Both the position numbers and the translations under genes were made by a program. A DNA stretch of 64,000 bases, from the NCBI GenBank assembly GCA_022432975.1, contig CM039509.1:24087432-24151431 (forward strand). The letters run 5' to 3'. This stretch comes from Begonia masoniana. Its lineage: Eukaryota; Streptophyta; Magnoliopsida; Cucurbitales; Begoniaceae. Below, in pieces: positions 43,628 to 54,720 of the stretch (positions are counted from its first letter, which is position 1; each line of letters opens with the position of its first letter). Below the pieces are notes generated by a model, which saw nothing but the letters and a program-made list of their open reading frames with translations, made no database searches and was not told where the DNA came from.

Positions 43628-46558
43628 TTGGTAGAAGTTAAGCTTCAGGAGATAGACATTGTCCGTGATTTTCCTGAAGTGTTTTTAGATGATTTGCCTG
43701 GTCTACCTCCGGACCGGGAAATCGAGTTCGTAATTGACACTTACCCTGGAGCAGAGCCGGTGTCGAAGAATCCTTACAAGTTGGCTCCGCCTGAATTAAA
43801 AGAACTGAAAAAGAAATTGGAGGAATTGGTCGATAAGGGCTTTATACGCCCTAGTTTTTCGCCCTGGGGAGCGCCCGTGTTGTTTGTTAAGAAAAAGGAC
43901 GGGTCGCTTCGAATGTGCATTGATTACCGGGAGTTGAACAAACTAACGGTGAAAAACAAGTATCCATTGCCAAGGATAGATGACCTATTTGATCAGTTGC
44001 AAGAAGCTAAAATATTTTCAAAAATTGATTTGAGATCGGGATACTACCAATTGAAAGTTAGAGCACAGGATATTCCGAAAACAGCTTTCAGGACTCGGTA
44101 TGGACACTATGAGTTCCTGGTTATGTCGTTTGGTTTGACGAATGCTCCAGCCGCCTTTATGAACCTAATGAATCGAGTGTTCAGAGAGTATCTCGATAAG
44201 TTTGTAATCGTGTTTATCGATGACATTTTGATTTATTCCAGTAATGAAGAGGAGCATAGGGAGCATCTGAAGATAGTACTGGAAACTTTGAGACGGCATC
44301 ACTTATATGCCAAGTTATCTAAATGCGACTTTTGGTTGACGAAGGTGCATTTTCTTGGTCACGTAATTTCGAGTGGTGGAATATCAGTGGATCCGGCCAA
44401 GATTCAGTCAATTAATGATTGGCCTCAGCCAAAGAATGTCAGTGAGATTCGGAGTTTTCTGGGATTAGCTGGCTATTACAGAAGGTTTATTGAGGGATTT
44501 TCTAAAATAGCAGCACCGATGACTCGCTTGACCAGGAAAGACGTGAATTATGAGTGGTCTGAAGAATGTGAACTGAGCTTTCAGACTTTGAAGCAGAAAT
44601 TGACGACAGCTCCGATTTTAACGTTGCTAGTGGCCGAGGAGAAATTTTGTATTTATTGTGATGCATCGCGGATTGGGTTGGGTTGTGTGCTTATGCAGAA
44701 AGACAAGGTGATTGCCTATGCTTCGAGGCAGCTAAAGCCCTATGAGAAGAATTATCCGACCCATGATTTGGAGTTAGCAACAGTGGTCTTTGCTTTAAAG
44801 ATCTGGAGGCATTACCTTTATGGTCAGCAGTGCGAGGTATATTCAGATCATAAAACTCTGAAGTATATCTTCACTCAAAAGGAGCTTAATATGAGGCAGC
44901 GGCGGTGGTTAGAGTTCGTGAAAGATTATGATTTGGAAATCAAGTATCACCCCGGTAAAGCCAATGTGGTTGCAGATGCTTTAAGCCGAGTATCGACTTC
45001 GGTTTCAGCTTTGGAGGCTGGTATGTCTGAACCTTTGCGATTGGAGATTCAGAGGTTTGATTTGGAGCTGGTTTCAGATGTGACAACAGTTTTAGCAGCT
45101 TTGTCTCTGAAGCCTACGGTTTTGGAGAAAATTAGAGAAGCTCAACAAGGAGATTTGGAGTGTAGTAAATTCAAGCTGAGTATGGTGTCTGACGATAGAA
45201 CAGAGTTTAGCTACTCGGATGATGGTATTTTGAAATTTCGTAATCGGTGGTATGTTCCGAATGACGAGCAACTTCGGAAGGAAATTTTGGTTAAAGCTCA
45301 TTCGTCGAGGTTTTCTGTTCATCCGGGGAGTACCAAGATGTACAGAGACCTCAAGCAGCACTATTGGTGGCCTGGTATGAAGAAGTCAGTGGCTGAATTT
45401 GTAGAGACATGTTTGATTTGTCAGCAGGTGAAGGCAGAGCATCAGAGACCTGCTGGGAAGTTACAGCCATTGCCAGTTCCTGAATGGAAGTGGGATCAGA
45501 TTTCAATGGACTTCGTTGTTGGATTGCCTAGGACGACGAAAGGATTTGATGGCATATGGGTGATCGTTGATCGTTTAACGACGTCAGCCCATTTTCTGCC
45601 GGTGAAGATGACATACAGTATGGATCAGCTTGCTGAACTTTATATTCAGGAGATTGTGAGATTACATGGGGTGCCGACTTCGATTGTATCAGATAGGGAC
45701 CCGAGGTTCACTTCAAAATTTTGGCAGAGTCTACATAAGGCGATGGGGACTCGATTGAATTTCAGCACTGCTTTTCATCCTCAGACGGACGGACAATCTG
45801 AACGGACTATTCAGACTCTTGAGGATATGCTTCGAGCGTGTGTGCTTGAGTTCCAGGGTTCCTGGAGTAGGTATGTACCTTTGGTGGAGTTCTCATATAA
45901 CAATAGTTATCAGGATACTATTGGAATGACTCCATATGAGGCTCTATACGGGAGGAAATGCAGATCGCCTCTTTATTGGGACGAGGTAGGAGAATCTAGT
46001 TTAATTGGTCCAGAGATTGTGCAGCAAACCGCAGATAAAGTCCAGTTCATTCGGCAACGCATTCTGACAGCTCAGAGTCGCCAAAAGAGTTATGCCGATG
46101 GTAGGAGACGAGAGCTGGAATTTGAGGTAGGCGATGAGGTTTTCTTGAAAATCTTGCCATTTAAGGGTGTCATGAGATTCAGGAAGCGAGGTAAGCTAAA
46201 CCCGCGATTTGTTGGTCCTTTCCCTATTGTGAAGCGTGTGGGAAAGACAGCGTATCAGTTGGAATTGCCAGCTTCGATGGAGGGAGTGCATAACGTATTC
46301 CATGTATCGATGCTACGGAAATGCCTAAGGGATCCATCGCACGTGGTGGTACAGCAGGAGGTCGAAGTGCAACCTACATTGTCTTATGAGGAGAAACCAG
46401 TGGAAATATTGGATTATGCAGTGAAGAAATTGCGCAACAAGGACATTCCATTGGTAAAAGTTCTGTGGCGAAACCACAACATTGAGGAAGCAACGTGGGA
46501 GCGTCAGCAGGATATGATGGAACGTTATCCAGAATTGTTCAGGTACGTCAAATTTTGA
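43628..46558 (+). CDS. Pol of T1: reverse transcriptase, RNase H, integrase, chromodomain-like tail
   Basis: 976 residues, uninterrupted. RT: D134 ([11 protein letters not shown]) and FIDDI (196-200) are intact. RNase H: D345 (YCDAS), E382, D407 (YSDHKTL) and D450 (VADALSR) present. Integrase: zinc-binding H558, H565, C595 and C598; catalytic D628, D689 and E725 present. Then a GPF-type motif (NPRFVGPFP) and a C-terminal ~55-residue chromodomain-like segment with [13 protein letters not shown] and YPELF, typical of Tekay/Del. Copies element RNA and inserts the DNA. There is no own ATG; it needs the upstream frame. Confidence 0.95.
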   Translation: MVEVKLQEIDIVRDFPEVFLDDLPGLPPDREIEFVIDTYPGAEPVSKNPYKLAPPELKELKKKLEELVDKGFIRPSFSPWGAPVLFVKKKDGSLRMCIDYRELNKLTVKNKYPLPRIDDLFDQLQEAKIFSKIDLRSGYYQLKVRAQDIPKTAFRTRYGHYEFLVMSFGLTNAPAAFMNLMNRVFREYLDKFVIVFIDDILIYSSNEEEHREHLKIVLETLRRHHLYAKLSKCDFWLTKVHFLGHVISSGGISVDPAKIQSINDWPQPKNVSEIRSFLGLAGYYRRFIEGFSKIAAPMTRLTRKDVNYEWSEECELSFQTLKQKLTTAPILTLLVAEEKFCIYCDASRIGLGCVLMQKDKVIAYASRQLKPYEKNYPTHDLELATVVFALKIWRHYLYGQQCEVYSDHKTLKYIFTQKELNMRQRRWLEFVKDYDLEIKYHPGKANVVADALSRVSTSVSALEAGMSEPLRLEIQRFDLELVSDVTTVLAALSLKPTVLEKIREAQQGDLECSKFKLSMVSDDRTEFSYSDDGILKFRNRWYVPNDEQLRKEILVKAHSSRFSVHPGSTKMYRDLKQHYWWPGMKKSVAEFVETCLICQQVKAEHQRPAGKLQPLPVPEWKWDQISMDFVVGLPRTTKGFDGIWVIVDRLTTSAHFLPVKMTYSMDQLAELYIQEIVRLHGVPTSIVSDRDPRFTSKFWQSLHKAMGTRLNFSTAFHPQTDGQSERTIQTLEDMLRACVLEFQGSWSRYVPLVEFSYNNSYQDTIGMTPYEALYGRKCRSPLYWDEVGESSLIGPEIVQQTADKVQFIRQRILTAQSRQKSYADGRRRELEFEVGDEVFLKILPFKGVMRFRKRGKLNPRFVGPFPIVKRVGKTAYQLELPASMEGVHNVFHVSMLRKCLRDPSHVVVQQEVEVQPTLSYEEKPVEILDYAVKKLRNKDIPLVKVLWRNHNIEEATWERQQDMMERYPELFRYVKF

Positions 46559-46573
46559 GGACAGAATTTTTGT

Positions 46574-46585
46574 AAGGAGGGTGGA
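46574..46585 (+). other. Polypurine tract of T1
   Basis: AAGGAGGGTGGA, one base before the 3' LTR start TGTAACACCC. Primes plus-strand DNA synthesis. Its context (AAATTTTGAGGACAGAATTT upstream) recurs at the PPT of the S4 element on the minus strand. Confidence 0.9.
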
Positions 46586-47580
46586 TTGTAACACCCGAGA
46601 TTTTTATACTTCGTGTAGGCCTAAGAGTAATCGGATAGAGGGTTGATGTTATGAATGAAAGGTTGGAAACAATGAAATGTGGGGGAAAGGGTTGACAAGT
46701 CAAAATGTTAGGGTTTGAAGTTAAAACAATTTGTGATTGGTGAGAGTTTGAGTTGACTTTGTCAAATGTGTATTAACCAATCAAATTTGTGAAGGAAAGG
46801 TGTTGTGTTTGGCGTTGGATTAAGTGATGGGGGGGGAGGGCTTTGTGGTAATTTTCCTTGGTCATTAAATGCATAAAAAGAGAAAAAGGGTTATTTTCTC
46901 TCATCTTCTCCTCCTCCATCGAGCTTTCTCCCTCTCCTCCATAGCCAACGCCTCCTCCTCTCTTCTCTTCAGTTTTCAAGCCAATCCAAGGTAAGTTTAC
47001 ATGGGTTTTGAATTATATAGCTTTTGATGAAGTTTGAGAGTGTTTTTGAGAGTTTTGGTTGAGTTTGGTGAATGTTGGAAAACCCTAGGTTAGGGATTCC
47101 GAAAATTGAGTGTTGATGTTAGATTTCTTTCTTATTTTGATGGTTTAGTTGTTGAATGACTTGGTTTAGGTAGATTTGAGGGTTAGATGGAGGATTGGTG
47201 AAGTGTTCCACAAAAATGGTTGGAGAACACTAAAGGGCCGATTCTGTCTTTGGGAATTTCGGGCTGGCCATAGTGTTTGTTTGGTTAATTTGAGTGATTC
47301 AATGGATAGTAGACGTGTAGGGGTTTCCGAGTTGGGGTGGCACGTCAAATTCCGTTGAAAAACGAGAAAGTTATGGCCGTTTAAAGTTTGACGGTCGATG
47401 TGGGGTAGAAAATTGAGTTTGAATGTTTTGGAGTGTGAAGTTATTTAGGTATTATTTAGTTTTAGCTAGAAAAACCTTTTAGAATTATTGATAACTTATC
47501 AATTTAAGTTTCCGTGGATTTAGGTCGTCGAACGAAGGAAGTGACCGATAGCCGTGAGCAAGTGGAAGCCGAGCGTTCAG

Positions 47581-48120
47581 GTAAGTAGTGGGTGTTTTCG
47601 TTCGCCTTCGGGCCTACACCACAGGACGGTAGGGCTATTAGTTTTTGATTGCTTCGTGTTGAGTTGTGTTAAGGCTTTGCATTGAGTTAAGTTGTAAGTT
47701 GAGTTGTTGTGTGTGGTGAGTTTGCTGTGTGTGTGTGAATGTTATGGTGTTACATTGTGTTGAGTGGAGTTGTGGTGCGTGTGTATTGTTGTGCGTGTGA
47801 ATGTTAAGGCACTTCGGTGCGGGCAAATAAGGCACTTCGGTGCGGGCAACTAAGGCACTTCGGTGCGGGCAACTAAGGCACTTCGGTGCGGGCAAATAAG
47901 GCACTTCGGTGCGGGCAACTAAGGCACTTCGGTGCGGGCAACTAAGGCACTTCGGTGCTGGCTAATAAGGCACTTCGGTGCGGGCAAATTGTGTGTGAAA
48001 TCGTTTGTTAGTTGGTGCTTGTGTTTGGTGTGATTGTAGTGTGCATTGTGCATGTTTACATTTGTCATTCATTACTTGCTAAGCGTAAGCTTACGTGTGT
48101 GTGTGTGTTCTGTGGTGTAG
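47581..48120 (+). other. Predicted intron in the T1 3' LTR, best example of paired splice ends
   Basis: Donor TTCAG|GTAAGTAGTGG; arm CCTACACCACAG (47613-47624); branch-like TTGCTAAGC (48077); a TG-rich tract; acceptor arm CTGTGGTGTAGG (48110-48121), with the cut after TGTAG. The arms are perfectly complementary over 12 bp. The array lies in the loop. Confidence 0.65.
47808..47988 (+). repeat. Eight-copy 23-bp array in the 3' LTR intron
   Basis: About 7.9 copies of the GCACTTCGGTGC unit, with AACTAA and AAATAA spacers and one GCTGGCTAAT variant. Likely source sequence for the 127-copy array of the 5' LTR. Confidence 0.97.
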
Positions 48121-49228
48121 GTGACGAAGTACTCTCAGGTGATCTCGATAACGTGGATTAGGAGTAGCACCAGTCGGGGATACGCGGAGCTCGTCGGTGC
48201 AGGTCATTTGTCGGGGCGCTTCGACCTAGTCCTTGGCAAGGGTTGTGGTATTGCACGTTTTGTGATTAGGAGTGGGTTTGTGAATATTTTGGTTGTTGAT
48301 GGTTTGGATAGGTTTTGAGTATTTTGGTTCGGTGTGTATAGTTGTTTGGTGTGTGTTTGTGGTGAATTGTGAATGTTATGGTCGGAATGGATTTTAGGTC
48401 GTTTGGTTGAATTGGGTTTGATGTATATAGTTTGGAGTTATCTGGTTATTTGGTTGTTTTAAATCGTATTTTAACGGCAATGTTTCTCAGGTTTTGGATT
48501 TGAAAATTTAGCCGTTATATTGTCGATTTTTGGTTTAAAAATTTGATATGTCGGGTTGCCTTCGCTATTTTTTTTGATTAAGCGTTTTAATTCATTTTTC
48601 CGAGATTTTCACGGGGATTGAAGATTTATGCGTCGGGACGATATGGTAAAAATTTCGGAATTTTTGGAGGTGTCGGGATTGTAGAAAAGTGTAGAAATGT
48701 GAAGAGAGGTGAAGTGAGGCTAAAAAGGGAAGTTTTGGGTGTTTTTAAGTGTTTTTGGGGGTGAAAAACCCGAGCCGGCCCGATCGGTCGGGCCCGTGGC
48801 GCGACCGGTCGCGGTCGGGAAGTTTCTGGGTGGAGAAAACCCGAGAAGGCCCGATCGATCGGGCATTTAGCCACGATCGATCGTGGTATCCAAGAGCTGG
48901 GGCGCGCTGGTGCGCCCCAGCGCGTGCAGCGCGCTTAGCGCGCGTGCTGCTCAAGCAGCGCGCTGCCTGGGCGCCTGGCGCCCAACAGCCTTCTTAGGCA
49001 ATTTTTTTGTTTTTTTATTTTCTCCCGTTTTCTAAAATGTTTTGACCCGACATTTTTCGAAGTATTTTAAACGTATTGTGGGCCCGTTTTCCAACAAACG
49101 TCGAGGGTTCGAAAAACCCGAAAACGAGTCAAAATATTTAAGATAATTATTTTTAAAAATTACGTTTTAAATGCGGGGTTGCTTAGCAACGTAGCGCACC
49201 GGGCCCGGGGCGGGTTCGGGGCGTTACA

Positions 49229-49288
49229 AGTATACTCAGATATCTCCGAGGTACTTTCAGGTTGTGTTTGTGTTTCGATAGCGGTGAT
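49229..49288 (+). pseudogene. Ty1/copia RT/RNase H junction (piece 6)
   Basis: Reads SILRYLRGTFRLCLCFDSGD, the conserved copia segment after RT, directly continuing the piece that ends at 36374 and continued after G1 by DSMLVGYTD at 51613. Confidence 0.9.
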
Positions 49289-49689
49289 TGTAACGCCCCG
49301 AATCCTTAAACTCGGTTTGTTACTAAACTCGTGACGTAACTTGATCATAATAGTCCACATATTTATTCATCTATTTTTTTTTGACTTAACATAACTTAAA
49401 ACATCTCATTCAATTCACTGAATATATCCATTATAACTCTCACTCCTGCCGATCACTAAACGACGAGCTTCTAGTTGATCTGCCGGTCAGCACGTGCATC
49501 CCACATGATTCATTAAACATCTATCGGCAGGCACACATATTTGCATCTGCCGATAGTCACGTGCAACCCGTGTGATCAATTAAAACTTCGCGTGGTTCAT
49601 TAAAACTCACTTCCTCTACCGGTCAGTAAACGACAAAGAACTCACTTCCTCTACCGGTGAGTAAACGACAAGGAACTCACTTCCTCTAC

Positions 49690-49885
49690 CGGTGACGTCA
49701 GTCGGAAGACAAACCTACCCGACTTCCATCACAATTCTTCTACCGATGACGTCAGCCGGAAGACAAATACTTTTCCTCTTCCGATGACGTCAGCCGGAAG
49801 ACAAACTCTCCCGACTTCCATCACATTTCTTCTACCGATGACGTCAGCCGGAAGACAAATACTTTTCCTCTTCCGATGACGTCAG
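49690..49885. repeat. Five TGACGTCA octamers in a 54/38-bp alternating repeat
   Basis: TGACGTCA occurs at 49693, 49747, 49785, 49839 and 49877, with spacings 54, 38, 54 and 38, inside a degenerate GGAAGACAAA repeat field of G1. TGACGTCA is the canonical bZIP recognition palindrome. The field occupies the place of the palindrome blocks of other LTRs (about 400-600 bp from the sense 3' end). Confidence 0.9.
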
Positions 49886-50305
49886 CCGGTAGACAAACTC
49901 ATTTCCTCCAATATTCCTCAGCGGAAGACATCCTGGTTTTCTCAGACTTCTATCTAGATAAACGTAGACCTCATAACTTAAATCTTAATGGCCAAAACTC
50001 ATCGGAATAAACCATAAATTCATTCAAACTCACACAGCGGAAGACTTAGGTAAAATAACTCATTCTATATCTTCACAAATATTTTCAGACTCAGTACTCA
50101 TATTAGACAAACTTAAAACTCAATATTCGCAAGTAAACTCATCATACTTAGACTTCCTTGTTCATAAACATTATTAAAATCTTAAAAGCTTAAACCAGAG
50201 AGTCATGTTCGCCATCCAGCCACAGATTTTCCACCCTGATCACTTCCAGCAACCGAACTCAGACACTTTCATCAATCTTGAAATCCTCACCTGATATTTC
50301 TTCAC

Positions 50306-50916
50306 CTACATCATAAGGTGTAACTGTAAGCCTAAGGCTTAGTAAGGAATGCAAACTATTATGAGTTCATGAATGCATAACTTGGAGAAAAACATGCTCA
50401 TGAGTCTTTTCTTTTCGTGTACTTAGTCTTAATCATCATTCATAATCGTATCTCGTATTCATTGATCATAATCATCATTCATGGACATGCTCATATTCAT
50501 CATTCGTATTCTTCATTACATTATGTGGATTAAGAGAGGATTTGTGCTGGTAAAGGGGGTTCGACAGTGAGTTTGATCATGGTCCCTACTGCGGGTTGTA
50601 TTCATATGTCCTACTGCGGACTGTGACATACGCCGAACCACCCCCAACCCTCACTTAACCGCGTTGCATAAGTTTTATCTTCTTATTTTATTCATGAGAA
50701 AACATATTTCAAAACATTTTCATATGCTTGAGAAGTAAAACATGATGCATAACATAAATGCACTTAATCATCGAACTAAGACAGGGGAGTATATCAGAAT
50801 ACCAGAATCATATCCATCGACATTTCATCGAACTTATAGCAGACAACGTTCACTAAATGTAACATAATCCTTTGATGTAGGGCCCTATTGGCCGGAAACT
50901 TAGTACATTCACTTAC
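50306..50916 (-). other. Predicted LTR intron of G1 with complementary ends
   Basis: Sense donor TCCAG|GTAAGTGAATG (50916), arm CCTACATCAAAGG (+ 50869-50881), branch-like TTACTAAGC (about 50340), acceptor CCTTATGATGTAG|GTGAAG (+ 50306-50318). Arms pair over nine positions, then again after one bulged A. The C to T change in one arm is matched by G to A in the other relative to T1. Confidence 0.6.
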
Positions 50917-51610
50917 CTGGATTCCTTAGCAACTTGAATCACTTTCTCTTCAACTTCTTTACCTAAAACATTCCACATTACAGTAGTTAAAATAAAGTCC
51001 TAAAAGTTCTAATCGAAAGTCATCCTAGAATCTAACAGCTAAAGTCATTCCGATTCCACTGTTTGACACACTGCAGTCTGAAATCCGGAACTAGGTGGAC
51101 AGGTTTTACCATTGATTAAATCCGAGTTGGTTACTTTAAAATGTTCAGAATCGATTTGGGATGGCATTTCTACTCTCAGACTTAAAAGAGTCTAAAACTA
51201 CTCGGCCACTGCTAGAAATCCGAACTCAAATGCCGAGTTGAAAGCAGAGCTTTAATCAGTAATAAATGACTACATTGTCCATTTCATACCTCGGGTGCGG
51301 ATTGCAGAGAAAAGCAGGCTGAAACCAGCCGTCGGCAAGGGGAGGTTCTGATAGCCGAGAGTAAAAGCTTGGGAGAGAAGGAATCGCCGAGAGGGAATGT
51401 CGGCTACAGTGGTAATAAATGAGGTTTAAGGTTTCCATTTCCTATTTATACCTAACCCATAAATTTTAATTACAAAACTGCCACCCAACCTAGTTTTACT
51501 CAACTTGTAATAATTTTATCTTAACATTAAATTTAAATCATAAAGGTTAAATAAGAGGGTGACAATGAAAATGGTCAGAAAATCACCTGGCCGAAATGTC
51601 GGGTGTTACA

Positions 51611-51879
51611 GTGATTCTATGCTAGTTGGGTATACCGATTTAAATAAGGCCTGTGACGTTGATTCTAGAAAGCCTGTTTCAGGATTCTTGATGACTTTTT
51701 CAGGGACAGCCGTGTCTTGGCAATCAAAGTTGCAAGAGTGCGTTGCGCTATTCACCACAGAAGCCTAGTACATTGCGATTATTGAGGGCTGCAAGGAGGC
51801 TTTTTGGATGAGGAGATTCCTTGAGGAATTGAGTTTGCACCAAGAGAAGTACGTTGTGTTCAGCAATAGCCAGAGTGCT
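51611..51879 (+). pseudogene. Ty1/copia RNase H (piece 7)
   Basis: Reads SMLVGYTDLNKACDVDSRKP, then FSGTAVSWQSKLQECVALFTTEA, a stop, YIAIIEGCKEAFWMRRFLEEL and SNSQSA. The RNase H acidic positions (YTD, TEA-YIA) are recognisable. One in-frame stop at 51766. Cut by S3. Confidence 0.9.
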
Positions 51880-52079
51880 TCTAACGACCCTTAGTCCTAT
51901 CCCTTAAATTACCGTGAAAATTTTTCATTTTAAAACATTAAGTAATTTCAACTTCGAAGGCTTTAAATCGAATCTAATTTATTGGAATTGTCTTGAAAAT
52001 CATTTAAGAAAATACATTAAAACAGAAAAACCATCAGCCAAATGAATCAGGGGCATAAAGGGCAATCCGTGCCCAAAAT

Positions 52080-52300
52080 GTATAGTCGATCGATCGGCTG
52101 TGGCATTTACTTGCCAGGCAATCGATTGCCTGATCGACCGTCCCTTGGCGATCACACACAGCCGATCGATCGCCCATGCAGGCGATCGATCGGCAACCGC
52201 TCTGGAAAAACCAGAGCAGTTACCATTGAGGCACCGATTGATCGCCCCTACTGGCGATCAATCGGCAGGCTCTCTGGAATCCGAATTCTAGAGAGCTTGC
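52080..52300. repeat. Palindromic hairpin block of S3
   Basis: Contains CGATCGATCGGC/GCCGATCGATCG words, a 13-bp perfect stem CCGATTGATCGCC/GGCGATCAATCGG with a 6-nt loop (52234-52265), CTCTGG-AAAAA-CCAGAG, and GCTCTCTGGAAT/ATTCTAGAGAGC. It lies 200-420 bp from the sense 3' end. Confidence 0.9.
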
Positions 52301-52846
52301 CTCCTCCTTTCCTTCACATCCTGTACACTTCACCAATTTCCTTCCCTACATTCATCCCTTCATTAATTTATTTCCAAACACAATTCATAACAAATGCTTC
52401 AACATAAAATCACTCGACACTCACACATCCTTCACAACCTCACTCATTCCTCAATTCACCAATCACTATAAACGCGACTCAAAGCATTTATGAAAACAAA
52501 CTGCGTGGATCGGTTTAAAAACTAAACATTTTCCCTATGAGTTTAAAAAATCACCAAGCAGTTCCAGAAATTCCAAAATAGAAATCATCACTTAAACATC
52601 CTAAACATTGGTTCATAAAGCTATACAAAACCCCTTTCATCATAATCTCCAACTAACAATCAAAAAGGGCACTTTCTATGCACGTTCTAAATCAATTAAC
52701 CTATCGTATCAAAATACCTATACTGTCGTCCCTCCCCATGGGTCAAAATTACACGTCGACTGCCCAGCATGCTCCCACGGGCATCATTCTCCAACCGGTT
52801 CATACGTTGGGCGGAAGAACATCTTCCTCACCTGTTTCGAAATCAC

Positions 52847-53520
52847 CTACACCATAGAAACAATCTATGAGCTAAACGGCTCAGTAAGTTTCGTAAATAA
52901 AAATGCATGTTGTGCATATACTATTCAATTTTTATTCTTTTCATTACATAACGTGAAATGTCACCAGGGGTTCATTCACCAGATGGAGTGGGCACATCTC
53001 GTGATCAAATAGCCTTTTCCATCTAACGGGGGAAAACACGTTCACCTGTAGGACAGTCGTGTCTGAACCCCACCCCGACGTGACCGAGATTACGTACATT
53101 CGTTTTCATTCTTTAGTTACATAACAGAAAGTGTCACCGGAGGTTCATTCACTAGATGAAGAGGGCACGTCTCGTGATCGAACAGCTCTTTCCATCTAAC
53201 GCGGGGAAAATATGCTTCACCTGTAGGATAACCATGCACCCCAATGTGACCGGAATTACGTACATTCGTTTTCTTTTCGTAATCTACGTGTGGAAAACTC
53301 GTTTTCATGCTATGTTGAAAGAACGTGATGCATGTACAATTCATAATCCATAACATGAACCTAAATAACGTGAGTACCATCAAAATGACACACAACCACA
53401 ATCTACAAACAACTAACCCTAACTACCCATCATATATACCGAAATCAAATCTCCTCAATCCTCCATAAACAACTTCTTATGGTGTAGGCCGAATCGGCCA
53501 AGCAAGTCACGAAAACTTAC
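52847..53520 (-). other. Predicted LTR intron of S3 with complementary ends
   Basis: Sense donor CGAT|GTAAGTTTTCG (53520), arm CCTACACCATAAGAA (+ 53474-53488), acceptor TTCTATGGTGTAG|GTGATT (+ 52847-52859). Arms pair with one bulged A. The loop carries a ~165-bp direct duplication. Confidence 0.58.
52935..53272. repeat. ~165-bp direct duplication in the S3 intron slot
   Basis: Two diverged copies sharing GTTCATTCAC, GGGCAC, CTCGTGATC, TTTCCATCTAAC, TTCACCTGTAGGA and TTACGTACATTCGTTTTC in order. Confidence 0.9.
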
Positions 53521-54496
53521 ATCGCGTCCTTAGCAATCCGTGTGCCTCGTTCCGAGTTTCGTCACCTAAAACATTCCACCGTTCGGGTATCAGGGCTAAT
53601 TTAAATAAATCGTTCTAAAGACCTAACAAAATTCCTATCTAAGGGAAATTTTTCTATAACTCTATTTTACTTCGTTGAGGCATTTTATCGAGCAATTCTT
53701 GCTCAACATATCCTAACCTCCATTAATGGAGTTTCTAAGTTCTCCAACAACCAAAAACTCCAATATTCATCAATAAATCAACTAATTATGTTCAATAACC
53801 ATCAATACATCCACTAGAGGCATAATCACGCTAAACTTATCGATTTCAAACCTTACTCCACATTTTTAACAAAAACCCTAAACGAACCCTAAATGTTTAA
53901 ACTCTAGAAATCAAAATCTATCGTCCCAAAAGCACAAAGTCTTACCTAGGGAGCAATGATGGAGAAGAAACGTGAAGAACGAACCGCCGGGGAGTGAGCT
54001 TTCGTCGCCGGAAGAGAGAATCGCGTAGGAGAGGGAGAGAAATCGCTGTGGAGAAATCGATTTCTCTATGAGAAATCGTTAAGTTTGAAGGGGGGAAAGG
54101 ATTGTGATGTTTTAATAAAATTAAACCTTTAAATTACCATTTCACCCTTCTAGCCTAATATCCTATTATTTCGTTATTTAATCATCAATTTGGTTTCTCC
54201 AAATTTCCTTATTTCACCAGAAATTCTAATTTGTTACCAGGGCTTTAATAAAACTTTCTGTTTACAAACGGACCTAGTTTACTATATTTATTAAAATACT
54301 CATTATATTACGAGAATTATCTAAACTCCTAAAATATGCGTTATATCTCCAAAACTCCCTTATCCCTCCAGATACTCCAATTTATTCACATAGTTCTAAT
54401 AAAGCTTCTCGCTCACAAAACGGGTTTAATTCGACATATTTACGAAAATGCCATTATATGGCAATTCCAAAAAAATCTAAAATTTTGGGGGTTACA

Positions 54497-54720
54497 GCGC
54501 TATCCACCTCTCAAAGAATTTGTCATTTAATTCTAGCTCCAAGCATATTGATGTGAGGTACCATTGGGTTCGAGACTTGCTCGTGACGTAGCAATTGCAC
54601 TTGGCAAAAGTGCACACTAGTGAGAACAATTTAGATATGTTCACTGCCAAAAGAGAAGCTCGAGGCTTGTCGGTGAATAACGGGTTTGTCAAAACTCACA
54701 CATGTCTCGTAGGGGGAGTT
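54497..54720 (+). pseudogene. Ty1/copia RNase H C-terminus and polypurine tract (piece 8)
   Basis: Reads AIHLSKNLSFNSSSKHIDVR, YHWVRDLL, a stop, then LHLAKVHTSENNLDMF, the usual copia C-terminus. The polypurine tract TAGGGGGAGTTTG (54710-54722) abuts the LTR start TGTTGGGATCC at 54721. Confidence 0.88.

Larger units (their letters stand above)
36375..49228 (+). mobile_element. Near-complete Tekay/Del-type Ty3/gypsy retrotransposon T1 (12,854 bp)
   Basis: 5' LTR 36375-41906, primer site, gag, zinc-knuckle/protease, RT-RNase H-integrase with a C-terminal chromodomain-like tail, polypurine tract, 3' LTR 46587-49228. The interior is 4,680 bp. Clade is inferred from the C-terminal [19 protein letters not shown]...WRNH segment and the gag wording. 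It sits inside copia RT (frame continues at 49229). The flanking 5-mers TTGAT and AGTAT do not match, and the LTRs differ grossly by a 2.9-kb array. Coding is blocked by three in-frame stops and one frameshift. Confidence 0.95.
46587..49228 (+). mobile_element. 3' LTR of T1 (2,642 bp)
   Basis: Same termini as the 5' LTR and nearly the same sequence, but without the 127-copy array. Contains the intron 47581-48120, the 8-copy array and the palindrome block 48765-48990. Copia RT resumes immediately after it. Confidence 0.95.
49289..51610 (-). mobile_element. Solo LTR G1 (2,322 bp) with GTGAT target duplication
   Basis: GTGAT at 49284-49288 and 51611-51615. Sense start TGTAACACCCGACATTTCGG, sense end GGGGCGTTACA. 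Homologous to G2/G3: AAGAGAGGATTTGTGC (50526), CCTACATCA arms and CATTTCATACCTCGGGTGCGG (51280). No interior remains. Copia reading continues across it. Confidence 0.94.
51880..54496 (-). mobile_element. Solo LTR S3 (2,617 bp) with near-perfect target duplication
   Basis: Flanked by GTGCT (51875-51879) and GCGCT (54497-54501). The + strand start has TCTAACGACCC where relatives have TGTAACGACCC; the end is GGGGGTTACA. S-family hairpin block, intron arms and leader are all present. The copia frame (AIHLSKN) resumes after it. Confidence 0.9.
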
